DNA of 38,349 bases from Candidatus Multivorans thiocomprendens (lineage in GTDB: Bacteria > Acidobacteriota > Thermoanaerobaculia > Multivoradales > Multivoraceae): the NCBI GenBank assembly GCA_027493375.1, contig JAPVWO010000197.1, forward strand, positions 1 to 38,349, given 5' to 3'. Positions 9,387-18,202 of this stretch are shown here, piece by piece. The translations under genes were made by a program, and so were the position numbers. Position 1 is the first letter of the stretch. Every line of letters starts with the position of its first letter. Below the pieces are notes generated by a model that was given only the letters and a program-made list of their open reading frames with translations, did no database searches and was not told the origin of the DNA.

Positions 9387-10361
9387 ATGAACTACGGAAC
9401 CCGCATCGCCGTCTGGATGCTGGCCGGCGCCCTTCTGGCTGCGGCGGTTTCGGCGCAGGCCTGGGCGGGCCGCGGGCGTTTGAGCGGCACGGTTCAGGAT
9501 GCGGACGGCAATCCGGTCGAAGGGGCGAGCGTTCAGCTCACTCTCAACGGGGCGGGGCCGGAGGCGGTCTCCACGAACGCCAAGGGGCGCTGGGCGCGGG
9601 CCGGACTGGCGGGCGGAGGCTGGGAAGTGCTCGTCTCCAAGACCGGCTACGTGTCCACTTCGCACACGGCGGCGGTCCAGGAGTACGCTGCGCCGGCGGA
9701 TCGGGTCTTTCTGAGGACCGTCCTGGAGGCGGGATCCGCGTCGGCCACCGACGGATCGGCGGCCGCGCTGGAGGACAACGAGGCGGCCCAGGCGGCGCGG
9801 GGGTTGCTGGAGCAAGGCAACTCCCTGTTGCTGGCGGGGGACTACGAAGGGGCGATCCAGGTATTCACGGAGGCGTTTCCGTCGCTTCCCGACGGGGCCA
9901 AAGCGGCGGTGCTGGTCGCTGTGGCTCAGGCGCAAGTGGCGCTGGAGCGGGACGACGAGGCGATCGCCAGTCTGGAACAGGCCCTCGGTCTTGCGCCGTC
10001 GAACGTCGATGCGCTCCGATTGATCAGCCGCCGGCTGACCGCGATGGGGCGGGGAGACGAGGCCCAGCAGTACCTGGACCGGATGCCCGAGGACCAGCGG
10101 GCCGACCCGGAGATCCTGGTGCGCGAAGGCGTCGCGCTATACAACCAGAACGACTTCGAGGGAGCCCTGGTCAAGTTGAACGCGGCGGTGGAGGCCGCGC
10201 CGGAGTGGGCCGACGCCTACTACTACCGCGGCCTTGCGAACATGGCTTCCGGCAACAACGGGGCCGCCGCGCTCGACTTCCGCCGGATGCTGGAGCTCGA
10301 GCCGGAGAGCGAGAGGGCCGAGGAGGCGAAGCAGTTCGCGGAGTACCTGGAATCGCTCTGA
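9387..10361 (+). CDS. Exported protein with carboxypeptidase-regulatory-like domain and TPR repeats
   Basis: 324 residues, ATG 9387 with GAGGGGAGGA just upstream. Signal peptide 1-27 (MLAGALLAAAVSAQAWA). Residues about 32-108 repeat the theme of the TonB receptor N-terminus: GRLSGTVQDADGNPVEGASV and GWEVLVSKTGYVS are a carboxypeptidase-regulatory-like beta-sandwich. Residues about 130-324 are TPRs (NSLLLAGDYEGAIQVFTEAF, LVAVAQAQVALERDDEAIAS, DAYYYRGLANMASGNNGAAA). It probably acts as a periplasmic or surface scaffold. The stop TGA overlaps the proposed CTG start of the sulfatase-like gene, so the two are likely translated together. Confidence 0.85.
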   Translation: MNYGTRIAVWMLAGALLAAAVSAQAWAGRGRLSGTVQDADGNPVEGASVQLTLNGAGPEAVSTNAKGRWARAGLAGGGWEVLVSKTGYVSTSHTAAVQEYAAPADRVFLRTVLEAGSASATDGSAAALEDNEAAQAARGLLEQGNSLLLAGDYEGAIQVFTEAFPSLPDGAKAAVLVAVAQAQVALERDDEAIASLEQALGLAPSNVDALRLISRRLTAMGRGDEAQQYLDRMPEDQRADPEILVREGVALYNQNDFEGALVKLNAAVEAAPEWADAYYYRGLANMASGNNGAAALDFRRMLELEPESERAEEAKQFAEYLESL

Positions 10362-12559
10362 GGAAACCGCTCCGGCAGGGGACGGCCGCGCTTCTGCTGG
10401 CGGTTCCCCTCCTGGCGGCCTGCCAGCCGGAGCGGGACGTCGAAGAGCCTCAGGCCGCCCGGGCCGCGCCCGTCTGGCCCGAGGCGCCGCCTCCCGGCTT
10501 CGCGCGCGATGTCGTCCTGGTGACGATCGATACGCTGCGCGCGGACGCGCTCGGCTTCGCGGGCAACGCGGCGGCGACGACTCCCCACCTCGACGGCCTG
10601 GCGGCGGGAGGCTGGGTGTTCGAGAGAGCGCACGCGCACAGCGTGATGACGCTGCCCTCCCACGCCAACCTGCTGACTGGCCGGCTGCCCTACGAACACG
10701 GCGTGCGCGACAACGCCGGCTTCGTGCTGCCCGACTCCGTGCCGACCGCCGCCGAGGCATTCGCGGCCGCGGGCTTCCGCGCCGCCGCTTTCGTTGCGGC
10801 CTTTCCGCTCGACGCCCGCTACGGCCTGGACCGGGGCTTCGAGGTCTACGACGACTCCTACCCGGAGGGTTCAAGCCGAGGCATGGCCGTCGCGGAGCGA
10901 AGCGGTGACGAAGTGGTCGCGGCGGCCGTCTCCTGGTGGCGGCGGCACGAGGGCGAACGCAGGTTCCTCTGGGTCCATCTGTACGAGCCGCACGTACCGT
11001 ACGAGCCGCCGCCGCCCTTCGCCGCGCGTTTCCCCGATCGGCCCTACCTGGGTGAGGTCGCCGCGGCCGACGCCCATGTGGGCCGTCTGCACGAGGTCGT
11101 TGCGCAAAGCGACGGCGGTGCGGAGGTGCTCTTCGTCGTCACCTCGGATCACGGCGAGGGGCTGGGCGACCACGGCGAGGAGACGCACGGTCTGTTCGCC
11201 TACGAGGCCACGCTCGCGGTGCCCCTCCTGTTCTGGGCCGAGGCGCTGACCGCCGCCCGGATCGATTCGCCGGTCGGGCACGTCGACGTCCTGCCGACCA
11301 TGCTGGAGGCGGCCGCCGTCGAGGCGCCGACGCTCACCGGCACGGCGGGCCACAGTCTCTGGCGGGACCCCGGCGGAGGGAGCGCCGGCTCCGCCGCGCG
11401 CCGCGCGACGTACTTCGAGGCACTGCACTCGAACCTGCAGCGCGGCTGGGCGCCCCTGCGCGGCGTGGTCGGTCGGACGCCCGCGAAGGAAGGCGCCGGA
11501 AGTGGAAGTCCCGGCCGGCTGCTGAAGTACGTCTCTCTGCCGCGGCCCGAACTCTACGACCTCGATGCGGACCCGGCGGAGGCGCGGAACCTGCACGCCG
11601 CCGAACGCGAGGCGGCGACGGCGCTCGCGGAGCTCCTGCCGGCGGAGTCGGAGTGGCCGCCCGCGGCGGGCGCGGTGAGCGAGGAGGAACGGCGGGCGCT
11701 CCAGAGTCTGGGCTACCTGAGCTCTTCAGGTGGTGTGTCCCTGCCGCGCGCGTACGGCGAAGAGGACGACCCGAAGTCCCTCGTCGACGTCGACCGAATG
11801 ATCCAGGACTACTCGGTGGCCTACCAGGCCGGCCGCCTGGAGGAGGCCGAGGCGTTGGCGCGCCGGATGATCGAACGCCGGCCCGGGATGGGGCTGGGCT
11901 ACGCGAACCTGGCGCAGGTTCTGCTGGACCAGGGGCGGATCGAGGAGGCGCTTCGCCTGATGATCGACGCCGAGCGGCGGAGCCTGGCGTCGCCTTTTCT
12001 CGAGCGGCAGTTGGCCTTGACCCTGGCCCAGGTGGGCCGGGCGCAGGACGCGGTGCGTCTGATGGAGCGCCACGTCCGGTCGACCGACCCGGACGCTCTC
12101 GACGTGCTCGGCCTGGTGCTGGCCGAGGCGGGGCAGTCCGCGCGCGCCAGGGAGGTCCTTTCCCGCTCCCTCGAAATCGACGAGAGAAACCCGCGCGCGC
12201 GACAGAACCTGGCGCTGGCGGCCCTGCACGAAGCCGACTGGCCGCTCTGCGAGCGGGAAGCGCGCGCGGCTCTCGCGCTCAATCCGGCGCTGCCGCTGTC
12301 CTGGAACTACCTCGGCATCGCGCTGTTCAACCAGCGCCGGACGGATGAGGCGATCCAGGCATGGCTGCGGTCCGTCGCACTGGATCCAGGTGACCTCGAC
12401 GTTCTGTTCAACCTGGCGAACGTTGCCGCGCGGTCGGGCCGGGCGGACATCGCCCGGCCGGCGCTGGAACGCTACGTCAAGGAGGCTTCCGTGCCCTCTT
12501 TGGGCGACCGCCACGCCGCGGAGTTGGCGGTGGCGCGGTCGTTGCTGCGGGGGCTGTAG
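10358..12559 (+). CDS. Sulfatase-like lipoprotein fused to TPR repeats
   Basis: 733 residues if it starts at CTG 10358. No ATG, GTG or TTG lies close enough upstream to fit, and CTG gives a lipoprotein signal (TAALLLAVPLLAAC, Cys 22). CTG overlaps the preceding TGA as CTGA. Residues about 45-400 are an alkaline-phosphatase-superfamily/sulfatase domain: VVLVTIDTLRADALGF (metal Asp), HSVMTLPSHANLLTGRLPYE (nucleophile region), VVTSDHGEGLGDHGEETHG (Asp-His metal ligands), ELYDLDADPAEARNL (typical end). The canonical formylglycine motif C/S-x-P-x-R is absent, so classical sulfatase chemistry is doubtful; Thr may be the nucleophile, as in related phosphotransferases. Residues about 470-733 are TPRs. 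An upstream ATG at 10205 is in frame but lies inside the previous gene and gives no signal peptide. Confidence 0.82.
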   Translation: MRKPLRQGTAALLLAVPLLAACQPERDVEEPQAARAAPVWPEAPPPGFARDVVLVTIDTLRADALGFAGNAAATTPHLDGLAAGGWVFERAHAHSVMTLPSHANLLTGRLPYEHGVRDNAGFVLPDSVPTAAEAFAAAGFRAAAFVAAFPLDARYGLDRGFEVYDDSYPEGSSRGMAVAERSGDEVVAAAVSWWRRHEGERRFLWVHLYEPHVPYEPPPPFAARFPDRPYLGEVAAADAHVGRLHEVVAQSDGGAEVLFVVTSDHGEGLGDHGEETHGLFAYEATLAVPLLFWAEALTAARIDSPVGHVDVLPTMLEAAAVEAPTLTGTAGHSLWRDPGGGSAGSAARRATYFEALHSNLQRGWAPLRGVVGRTPAKEGAGSGSPGRLLKYVSLPRPELYDLDADPAEARNLHAAEREAATALAELLPAESEWPPAAGAVSEEERRALQSLGYLSSSGGVSLPRAYGEEDDPKSLVDVDRMIQDYSVAYQAGRLEEAEALARRMIERRPGMGLGYANLAQVLLDQGRIEEALRLMIDAERRSLASPFLERQLALTLAQVGRAQDAVRLMERHVRSTDPDALDVLGLVLAEAGQSARAREVLSRSLEIDERNPRARQNLALAALHEADWPLCEREARAALALNPALPLSWNYLGIALFNQRRTDEAIQAWLRSVALDPGDLDVLFNLANVAARSGRADIARPALERYVKEASVPSLGDRHAAELAVARSLLRGL

Positions 12560-14824
12560 TCAGTTGCCGTCCGGAGGGTCTTCCGACGCGGTCGGCCCCT
12601 TCTCCCCCGTGGCCCGCTGATCCTCACCGTAGAGCTCCATGTAGCGTTCCATTTGAGCTTCGGCCTCGTCGTTCCGCCCAAGGCGCTGCAGCACCCTGGC
12701 GAGGCCGTAGATCGCTTCCTTGTGATCGGGCGCCGCGGCGACCGCCCGGCGGTAGGCGTCCTCGGCCGTGGCCAGACGGGTCGGCCCGTCCGCCGTTCCG
12801 GGTTCATCTCCGGCCGCGCCGTCCCAGGCGCGGGCAATGTCGACCAGCAGCGCCGCGTCCGGCTGGGCCAGCGCCGCGGCGCGTTCCAGGAACTCCGCCG
12901 CTTCCAGGTGTTCGCCGCGCCAGAGCAGCAGACCGCCCAGCAGCCGGTGAGCCGCCGCCGAGGACGATTCGAGCGCAACGGCCTCGCGGGCGTGCAGTTC
13001 GGCCTCCGCCGGCTTGTTGTTCTCCCACAGCGCCGAGGCCAGGTCGATGCGAAGGCTCGCGTTGTCGGGGTCGAGCAGGACCGCCCGGTCCAGGGGCGCC
13101 TCGGCGGCGCGGAAGTCCCGGTTCCGCAGCAACTGGCGCCCCAGCGCCGCCGGCGGCAGTTCTTCGGTTCGGTCGCCGCCCGCCGCGCCCGTCGCCCGCA
13201 GCCGGTCCAGGTGGCCGCGCGCGACCGGGTCGCCGGGCCGCAGTTCCAGCAGCCGTCGCAGTAGTCCGGCGGCCTCGCCGTTCCGGGCGCCGCTCATGAG
13301 CAGCACGGCGTAGTCCGACAGCGTCGCCGTGTGCGTTGGCTGCGCCTGGAGCGCCTGGCGGAACATCTCCTCGGACTCCGCCAGCCGCTCCAGCGACATG
13401 AGCACGGCGCCGCGCTGGTAGAGCCCGTCGGCGCGTCCGGGCGCGGCGGCGAGCGCCCGGTCGGCGGCGGCGAGCGCCTCCTCGTGCCGGCCCGCGTCGA
13501 GCAGGATCGAGGATGCGGCATACGCGGGCCGCGGGTCGGTGGAGGCCAGCCGCGCTTCCCGGGCCAGAACGGTCAGCGCCTCGTCGATCTCGCCGTCGGC
13601 GGCGAGTTCCAGCGCACCGCGCACCTCGCGGCCCGTCGGGTCCGCGATGTCCTGACGGCGCTCGTTGACGGACGCGACTTCGTCGCTCGCGTCGCGGGAC
13701 AGTACCTGGAAGCGGTCGAGGATCTCCCGGGCCTCTTCCCGTTCGCCGCTGGCGGCGAGCGCCTGGCCTAGCGCCTGGTAGGCGTCCGGCATGCCGGCGT
13801 CGAGCTCGGTGGCGAGGCGCAGAAAGGGCACCGCGCGCGCCGCCTCGCCGGCCGAGTGGAGGTAGCGGCCGTACTCCAGAACGATGTCGCGGGCCACCGG
13901 CGGCGGGTTCTCCGGCCTCGGACTTCCGGGAAGCGGCTCGGCGTACGGCGCCAGGGTCGCGATCGCCTCGTCGAGACGACCGGCCTGGAACCAGGCGCTC
14001 GCCAGCAGGACGGCGTCCTCGGGCCCCGCGGCCTCGAGCGATTTCATTTGCTCGAGGGCGCCCTCGGCCTCGCCGACGATCAGGTAGGCGCGAGCGAGGG
14101 TGCGGCGGATGCCGCCGCCGATGTCGGGCGGCGGCTCGGCGGCGAGGTCCCGCAGCTCGTTGATCGCGCCCCAGGGATCAGCCTGCTGTAGCAGGACCTG
14201 AGCGCGCAGCATCTTCACGCCGGGCTCGTCGGCGGGAAGCCCTTCGAGCAGGGCCTCGGCTTCCGGCGCCCGCTCCAGGGCGATGGCGCCGGCCGCGGCA
14301 GCCACCCGGGCCTCCAGGTCGCCGGGATTCGAAGCGGTCCAGCGTTGCAGAAAGAGGTACGCCTCGGCGGGCTGACCATGGCGGCCGAGCATCATGCCGA
14401 GCGCGCGCAGCGTCGGCGAGTGCGGCTGGATGCCGAGCGAGCGCCCGTAATAGTCGACGGCGTCCTCGATGCGGCCTGCCCCTTCGGAGGCGCGTCCGGC
14501 GTTGTAGAGCACGCCGGCATCGGGCGTTTCGCGTTCGGTCAGCGGGGCGAGGATCTCCATCGCCCGGTCGAAGGCGCCCGCCTCGACGTGCAGACTTCCG
14601 AGCAGGGCGCAGGCGGCGACGCGCTCTCCGGCGTTGTCGCATAGCGCCTCCGCGGCGGTTATCGCGCCGGCGAGATCACCCTCGTTGACGAGGGCAAGCG
14701 CCTCGGCGATGCCGGTCGTCGCATCCGCCGGGACGACGTCCTGTTGTTGGCCGGGCGCTGGCGTTGCCGCCGCGTCGTGAGGCGCGGCAAGGAGGGCTGC
14801 GATCAGAATCGCGGTGGCGATCAC
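12560..14824 (-). CDS. Large exported TPR protein
   Basis: 754 residues from GTG 14824, which places a signal peptide at the N-terminus (IATAILIAALLAAPHDAAA). An in-frame ATG further upstream lies inside the preceding gene and encodes unlikely sequence. Nearly the whole mature part is TPR-like helices (EALALVNEGDLAGAITAAEA, VDYYGRSLGIQPHSPTLRAL, LYQRGAVLMSLERLAESEEM, AIYGLARVLQRLGRNDEAEA). No catalytic domain is seen. Last gene of the minus-strand run, 10 bp after the CRTAC1 gene before it. Its stop (12560-12562) abuts the stop of the sulfatase-like gene on the other strand with no spacer. Likely a scaffold for the neighbouring FG-GAP proteins. Confidence 0.82.
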   Translation of the reverse strand: MIATAILIAALLAAPHDAAATPAPGQQQDVVPADATTGIAEALALVNEGDLAGAITAAEALCDNAGERVAACALLGSLHVEAGAFDRAMEILAPLTERETPDAGVLYNAGRASEGAGRIEDAVDYYGRSLGIQPHSPTLRALGMMLGRHGQPAEAYLFLQRWTASNPGDLEARVAAAAGAIALERAPEAEALLEGLPADEPGVKMLRAQVLLQQADPWGAINELRDLAAEPPPDIGGGIRRTLARAYLIVGEAEGALEQMKSLEAAGPEDAVLLASAWFQAGRLDEAIATLAPYAEPLPGSPRPENPPPVARDIVLEYGRYLHSAGEAARAVPFLRLATELDAGMPDAYQALGQALAASGEREEAREILDRFQVLSRDASDEVASVNERRQDIADPTGREVRGALELAADGEIDEALTVLAREARLASTDPRPAYAASSILLDAGRHEEALAAADRALAAAPGRADGLYQRGAVLMSLERLAESEEMFRQALQAQPTHTATLSDYAVLLMSGARNGEAAGLLRRLLELRPGDPVARGHLDRLRATGAAGGDRTEELPPAALGRQLLRNRDFRAAEAPLDRAVLLDPDNASLRIDLASALWENNKPAEAELHAREAVALESSSAAAHRLLGGLLLWRGEHLEAAEFLERAAALAQPDAALLVDIARAWDGAAGDEPGTADGPTRLATAEDAYRRAVAAAPDHKEAIYGLARVLQRLGRNDEAEAQMERYMELYGEDQRATGEKGPTASEDPPDGN

Positions 14825-14834
14825 GACGCCGATG

Positions 14835-16550
14835 CTATCGCCGCAGGAGAGCCCGCCTGCCGGACGGCAGATCCAGCAGGGCGAGCGGATGTCCGCCCGT
14901 CGGCGGCCGGACGACGACCCGATCGATGCGTTGCCTCCGGCCGAGTCCGAAGAGGGCCGCCAGCGTGCTCTGCGAGAGGTAGGAGGAGCCCGCCCGCGTC
15001 TCGCGCACCTGAGTGGTCCCCCCGGCGGTGAGTTCGAGCCGGACGCCCGGTGCTGGAGCGCTGCTCGTGCCGTTCGCCGGCTGCGCGGCGCGGGGCGCGA
15101 ACGCCAGGGCGAACCAGGCGCCGGAGGCGCGGTTCTCGTACGCCTCCGCGACCTGGTTCGAGTTGACGGCGACGAGATCCAGGTCGCCGTCGAGGTCAAG
15201 GTCGGCCACTGCCGAGCCTCGGCTCGTGCGCACGGGCTCGAGGCCCACGTCGTGTCGCTCCCGGAAGCGTCCGCCGCCAAGGTTCTCGAACAGTTGGTTC
15301 GGCTGTTCGTAGGCGCCGACTTCGGAGATATCGGCCGCCCGCGGCTGAATGTGACCGTTGGCGACGAACAGGTCGAGGTCGCCGTCGAGGTCGGCGTCGA
15401 ACGCGTTGACGCCGAAGGCCAGCCGCTGCAGGGACGGCTGCGCCAGACCGGCAGGGAAGCGCCGGTCGAGGAACACGCCGCCGCCGGCGTTCCGGTAGAG
15501 GGCGTTCGTCTCGAGCGCGAAGTTCGTGACGACGAGGTCCTGGCGGCCGTCGCCGTCGAGGTCGGCCAGTTCGACGCCCATGCCGGCTTCGGCGGCTCCG
15601 CTTCGATCGAAAGCCGCGCCGGAGAGCAGGGACTCGTCCTCGAACCGGCCGCCGCCCAGGTTGCGGAAGAGCAGGTTCGGATCCTTGTCGTTTGCCACGT
15701 AGATGTCGGGCCAGCGGTCTCCGTCGAGGTCGCCGATGACGACGCCCAGGCCGGCCTCGGCCGGTCCGTCCAGACCGCTGGCGACGGTGGCGTCGACGAA
15801 GTGGCCGCTGCCGTCGTTGCGGTACACGCGGTCCTGCACGCCGTTGTAGATGTCCGGATGGCAGTAGCCGGCTTCGCCTGCGCTGGACTCGCCGCCCTCG
15901 GCCTCGCTCCCTCCGCTCAGGCCGCAGGCCTTGTGGTTGCTGAGCGAGAAATCCGTGTAGTTCGTGACGTAGAGGTCGGGGTCGCCGTCGAGGTCCAGAT
16001 CGCCGAAGGCGGCGGAGGCGCTCCAGCGCGGGTCGGCGACGCCGCGTTCCGCGCCGGCCGCGCGGAAGCTGCCGTCGCCCAGATTCAGGAAGAGCTCGTT
16101 GCTGCCCAACGCGGTGACGTAGAGGTCGAGGTCTCCGTCTCCGTCGACGTCGCTCGCCGCGCCGCCGATCCCGTAGCCGCCGAAGTCGATGCCGGCCTCG
16201 TCCGTTACGTCGACGAAGCGCGGGCCGTCGCCGCCGGCCTCGTTGCGCAGGAGCCGGGAGCGGGGCGTTGGCCCCTCGTATCCGGGCAGCGTGCCGCCGT
16301 CGATGAAAAAGGCGTCCTCGTCGCCGTCGCCGTCGTAGTCGAAGAGGACGACACCGCCGCCCATCGTCTCGACCATGTAGTGGCGGCCCGTGAAGGCCGC
16401 GGTGTGCCGGAAGTCGAGGCCCCACTCGGCGGCGACCTCCCGGAAGGCGATCTCGCCACTCTCGGCGTCGAGCGGAAACGCCGGGCCGAGCAGGAACGCC
16501 GCGACGGGAAGCGCGGCTAGGCGGCCCGCGCGGCCGGGCCGGGCTGTCAC
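14835..16550 (-). CDS. CRTAC1-type FG-GAP/ASPIC-UnbV exported protein (copy 3)
   Basis: 571 residues from GTG 16550. This GTG overlaps the previous stop as GTGA and gives a signal peptide (RLAALPVAAFLLGPAFPLDA); an ATG at 16616 would overlap the neighbour by 70 bp. The body is a seven-bladed-propeller type array of calcium-binding FG-GAP/VCBS motifs: FDYDGDGDEDAFFI, SDVDGDGDLDLYVT, GDLDLDGDPDLYVT, GDLDGDRWPDIYVAND, ADLDGDGRQDLVVT, ADLDGDLDLFVANG. The C-terminus is an ASPIC/UnbV domain (VRETRAGSSYLSQSTLAALF, then IDRVVVRPPTG). Human CRTAC1 has the same plan and is extracellular; the bacterial role is unknown. Confidence 0.88.
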   Translation of the reverse strand: MTARPGRAGRLAALPVAAFLLGPAFPLDAESGEIAFREVAAEWGLDFRHTAAFTGRHYMVETMGGGVVLFDYDGDGDEDAFFIDGGTLPGYEGPTPRSRLLRNEAGGDGPRFVDVTDEAGIDFGGYGIGGAASDVDGDGDLDLYVTALGSNELFLNLGDGSFRAAGAERGVADPRWSASAAFGDLDLDGDPDLYVTNYTDFSLSNHKACGLSGGSEAEGGESSAGEAGYCHPDIYNGVQDRVYRNDGSGHFVDATVASGLDGPAEAGLGVVIGDLDGDRWPDIYVANDKDPNLLFRNLGGGRFEDESLLSGAAFDRSGAAEAGMGVELADLDGDGRQDLVVTNFALETNALYRNAGGGVFLDRRFPAGLAQPSLQRLAFGVNAFDADLDGDLDLFVANGHIQPRAADISEVGAYEQPNQLFENLGGGRFRERHDVGLEPVRTSRGSAVADLDLDGDLDLVAVNSNQVAEAYENRASGAWFALAFAPRAAQPANGTSSAPAPGVRLELTAGGTTQVRETRAGSSYLSQSTLAALFGLGRRQRIDRVVVRPPTGGHPLALLDLPSGRRALLRR

Positions 16551-18202
16551 CGGACCACCCGCAGACGCCGGTTGCCCGGCAGTTGCGGCAGCCTCAGCCG
16601 TCCCTCCCGCGGCCACCGAATCCGGATCTCCACCGTGCTGGCCGCGTTGGGCGCTCCGAAGGTCTGGGTGAGGGAGTTCTGGGACAGGTACGACGATCCC
16701 GCCCGCACCTCGCGGCGCTGGATCAGCGCGGCGGAGCGGAGCTCGATCACCGCGCCCACCGCGCGCCGGTTCGCCGTACCGCGGTCGACGAGGTCGACCT
16801 GAACCGGGTCTCCCTTGCGCGCGCTCTCGTTCCGGTAGACCTCGGCCCGGTCGTTGCAGTTCGAGATGACGAGGTCGGGGTCGCCGTCGAGGTCGAAGTC
16901 GGCGGTGGCCAGGCCGCGGCTCACGCGAACGGCGCCGATGCCGCTGTTCTCGACCTCGGCGAAGCGCCCGCCCAGGTTCTCCAGGAGCTGGTTCGGTTGC
17001 GCGTAAGCGGCGTCGGCGAAGCCGGCGTGGTCCGAGATGTTGTGGATCACATGGCCGTTCGCGACCACGAGGTCCAGGTCGCCGTCGAGGTCGAAGTCGG
17101 CGAGGTCGGCGCCGAAGCCGACCCAGGGCATCGAGGGTTCGGCGATGCCGGCGACGAAGCGGCGTTCGAGGAAGAGGCCGTCGCCGCGGTTCGAGTACAG
17201 CGCGTTCGTCTGGCGGTCGAGGTGGGTGACGATCAGGTCCTCCAGGCCGTTGCCGTCCACGTCGCCGACCGCGATACCCATGCCGGCCTCGGCTTCCCCG
17301 CGGTCCGAGAGGGCGGTGCCGGCGAGCAGGGCGTCGTCCTCGAAGCGCGGGCCTCCGGCGGCGGTCCGGTTGACGAAGTGGAGATTGGGATCCATGTCGT
17401 TCGCGACGTAGATGTCGGGCCGGCGGTCGCCGTCGAAGTCCGTGATCACCACCCCCAGACCGGCATGGCGCGGTCCGGCGAGACCCGCCTCGTCGGCGGC
17501 CTCCACGAAGACGGACCTGCCTTCGGGGCCGCGGTCGTTGCGATAGAAGCGATCGGGTAGGCCGTCGTACGCATCGGGATGGCAGTACGAGCGTGGGCCA
17601 GGCGCCGGCTCGCCGCAGCGCACGTTGTTGTCGTAGCTGAAGTCGACGTAGTTCGCCACGTACAGGTCGAGGTCGCCGTCCAGGTCGACGTCGCCGAAGG
17701 CCGCGGAGGCGCTCCAGGAGGGGTCGGCGGCGCCGGCGCCGTCCGGCGCGGGGTCGAAGGCGCCGTCGCCGCGGTTGATCCAGAGCCGGTTCGGGCCGAA
17801 GGCGGTCAGATAGACGTCCAGGTCGCCGTCGCCGTCCACGTCGGCGGTGACGGCGCCCATGCCGTAGCCGTCGAGGCGGATGCCGGAGACCTCCGTCACG
17901 TCGACGAACCGGCCGCCGTCGTTCCGCAGCAGCGTGGTGCGGCCGGGAGCGCCGCCGTGGGGCGTGGGGTCGCCGCTGTCGACCAACAGCAGATCGTCGT
18001 CGCCGTCGCGGTCGTAGTCGAAGGCCACGACGCCGCTGCCGACCGTTTCGATCATGTAGTACTCGCCGCGTCCGCCGTGGCGGTGGCGAAAGTCGATGCC
18101 CCAGTCGTCCGCCGTGTCGACGAATCGGAGTCCACCCGCCGTTTGGGCGGGCGCCGCCACCGCTAGCGCGGCCGCGAATGCCGGGATCAGGGCGAGAACC
18201 AT
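16547..18202 (-). CDS. CRTAC1-type FG-GAP/ASPIC-UnbV exported protein (copy 2)
   Basis: 551 residues, ATG 18202, overlapping the end of the upstream TPR gene by 16 bp. Signal peptide MVLALIPAFAAALAVAAPAQ. Calcium-binding repeats: FDYDRDGDDDLLLVDSG, ADVDGDGDLDVYLT, GDVDLDGDLDLYVANYVDFS, TDFDGDRRPDIYVANDMDPN, ADFDLDGDLDLVVANGHVIH. The ASPIC/UnbV end reads QRREVRAGSSYLSQNSLTQT and closes with a basic tail. The paired blade RSYCHPDAYDGLPDRFYRND is shared with copy 3 (YCHPDIYNGVQDRVYRND) and, more distantly, copy 1 (DYCGPKAYQAEANRV), so the three arose by duplication. Confidence 0.9.
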   Translation of the reverse strand: MVLALIPAFAAALAVAAPAQTAGGLRFVDTADDWGIDFRHRHGGRGEYYMIETVGSGVVAFDYDRDGDDDLLLVDSGDPTPHGGAPGRTTLLRNDGGRFVDVTEVSGIRLDGYGMGAVTADVDGDGDLDVYLTAFGPNRLWINRGDGAFDPAPDGAGAADPSWSASAAFGDVDLDGDLDLYVANYVDFSYDNNVRCGEPAPGPRSYCHPDAYDGLPDRFYRNDRGPEGRSVFVEAADEAGLAGPRHAGLGVVITDFDGDRRPDIYVANDMDPNLHFVNRTAAGGPRFEDDALLAGTALSDRGEAEAGMGIAVGDVDGNGLEDLIVTHLDRQTNALYSNRGDGLFLERRFVAGIAEPSMPWVGFGADLADFDLDGDLDLVVANGHVIHNISDHAGFADAAYAQPNQLLENLGGRFAEVENSGIGAVRVSRGLATADFDLDGDPDLVISNCNDRAEVYRNESARKGDPVQVDLVDRGTANRRAVGAVIELRSAALIQRREVRAGSSYLSQNSLTQTFGAPNAASTVEIRIRWPREGRLRLPQLPGNRRLRVVR

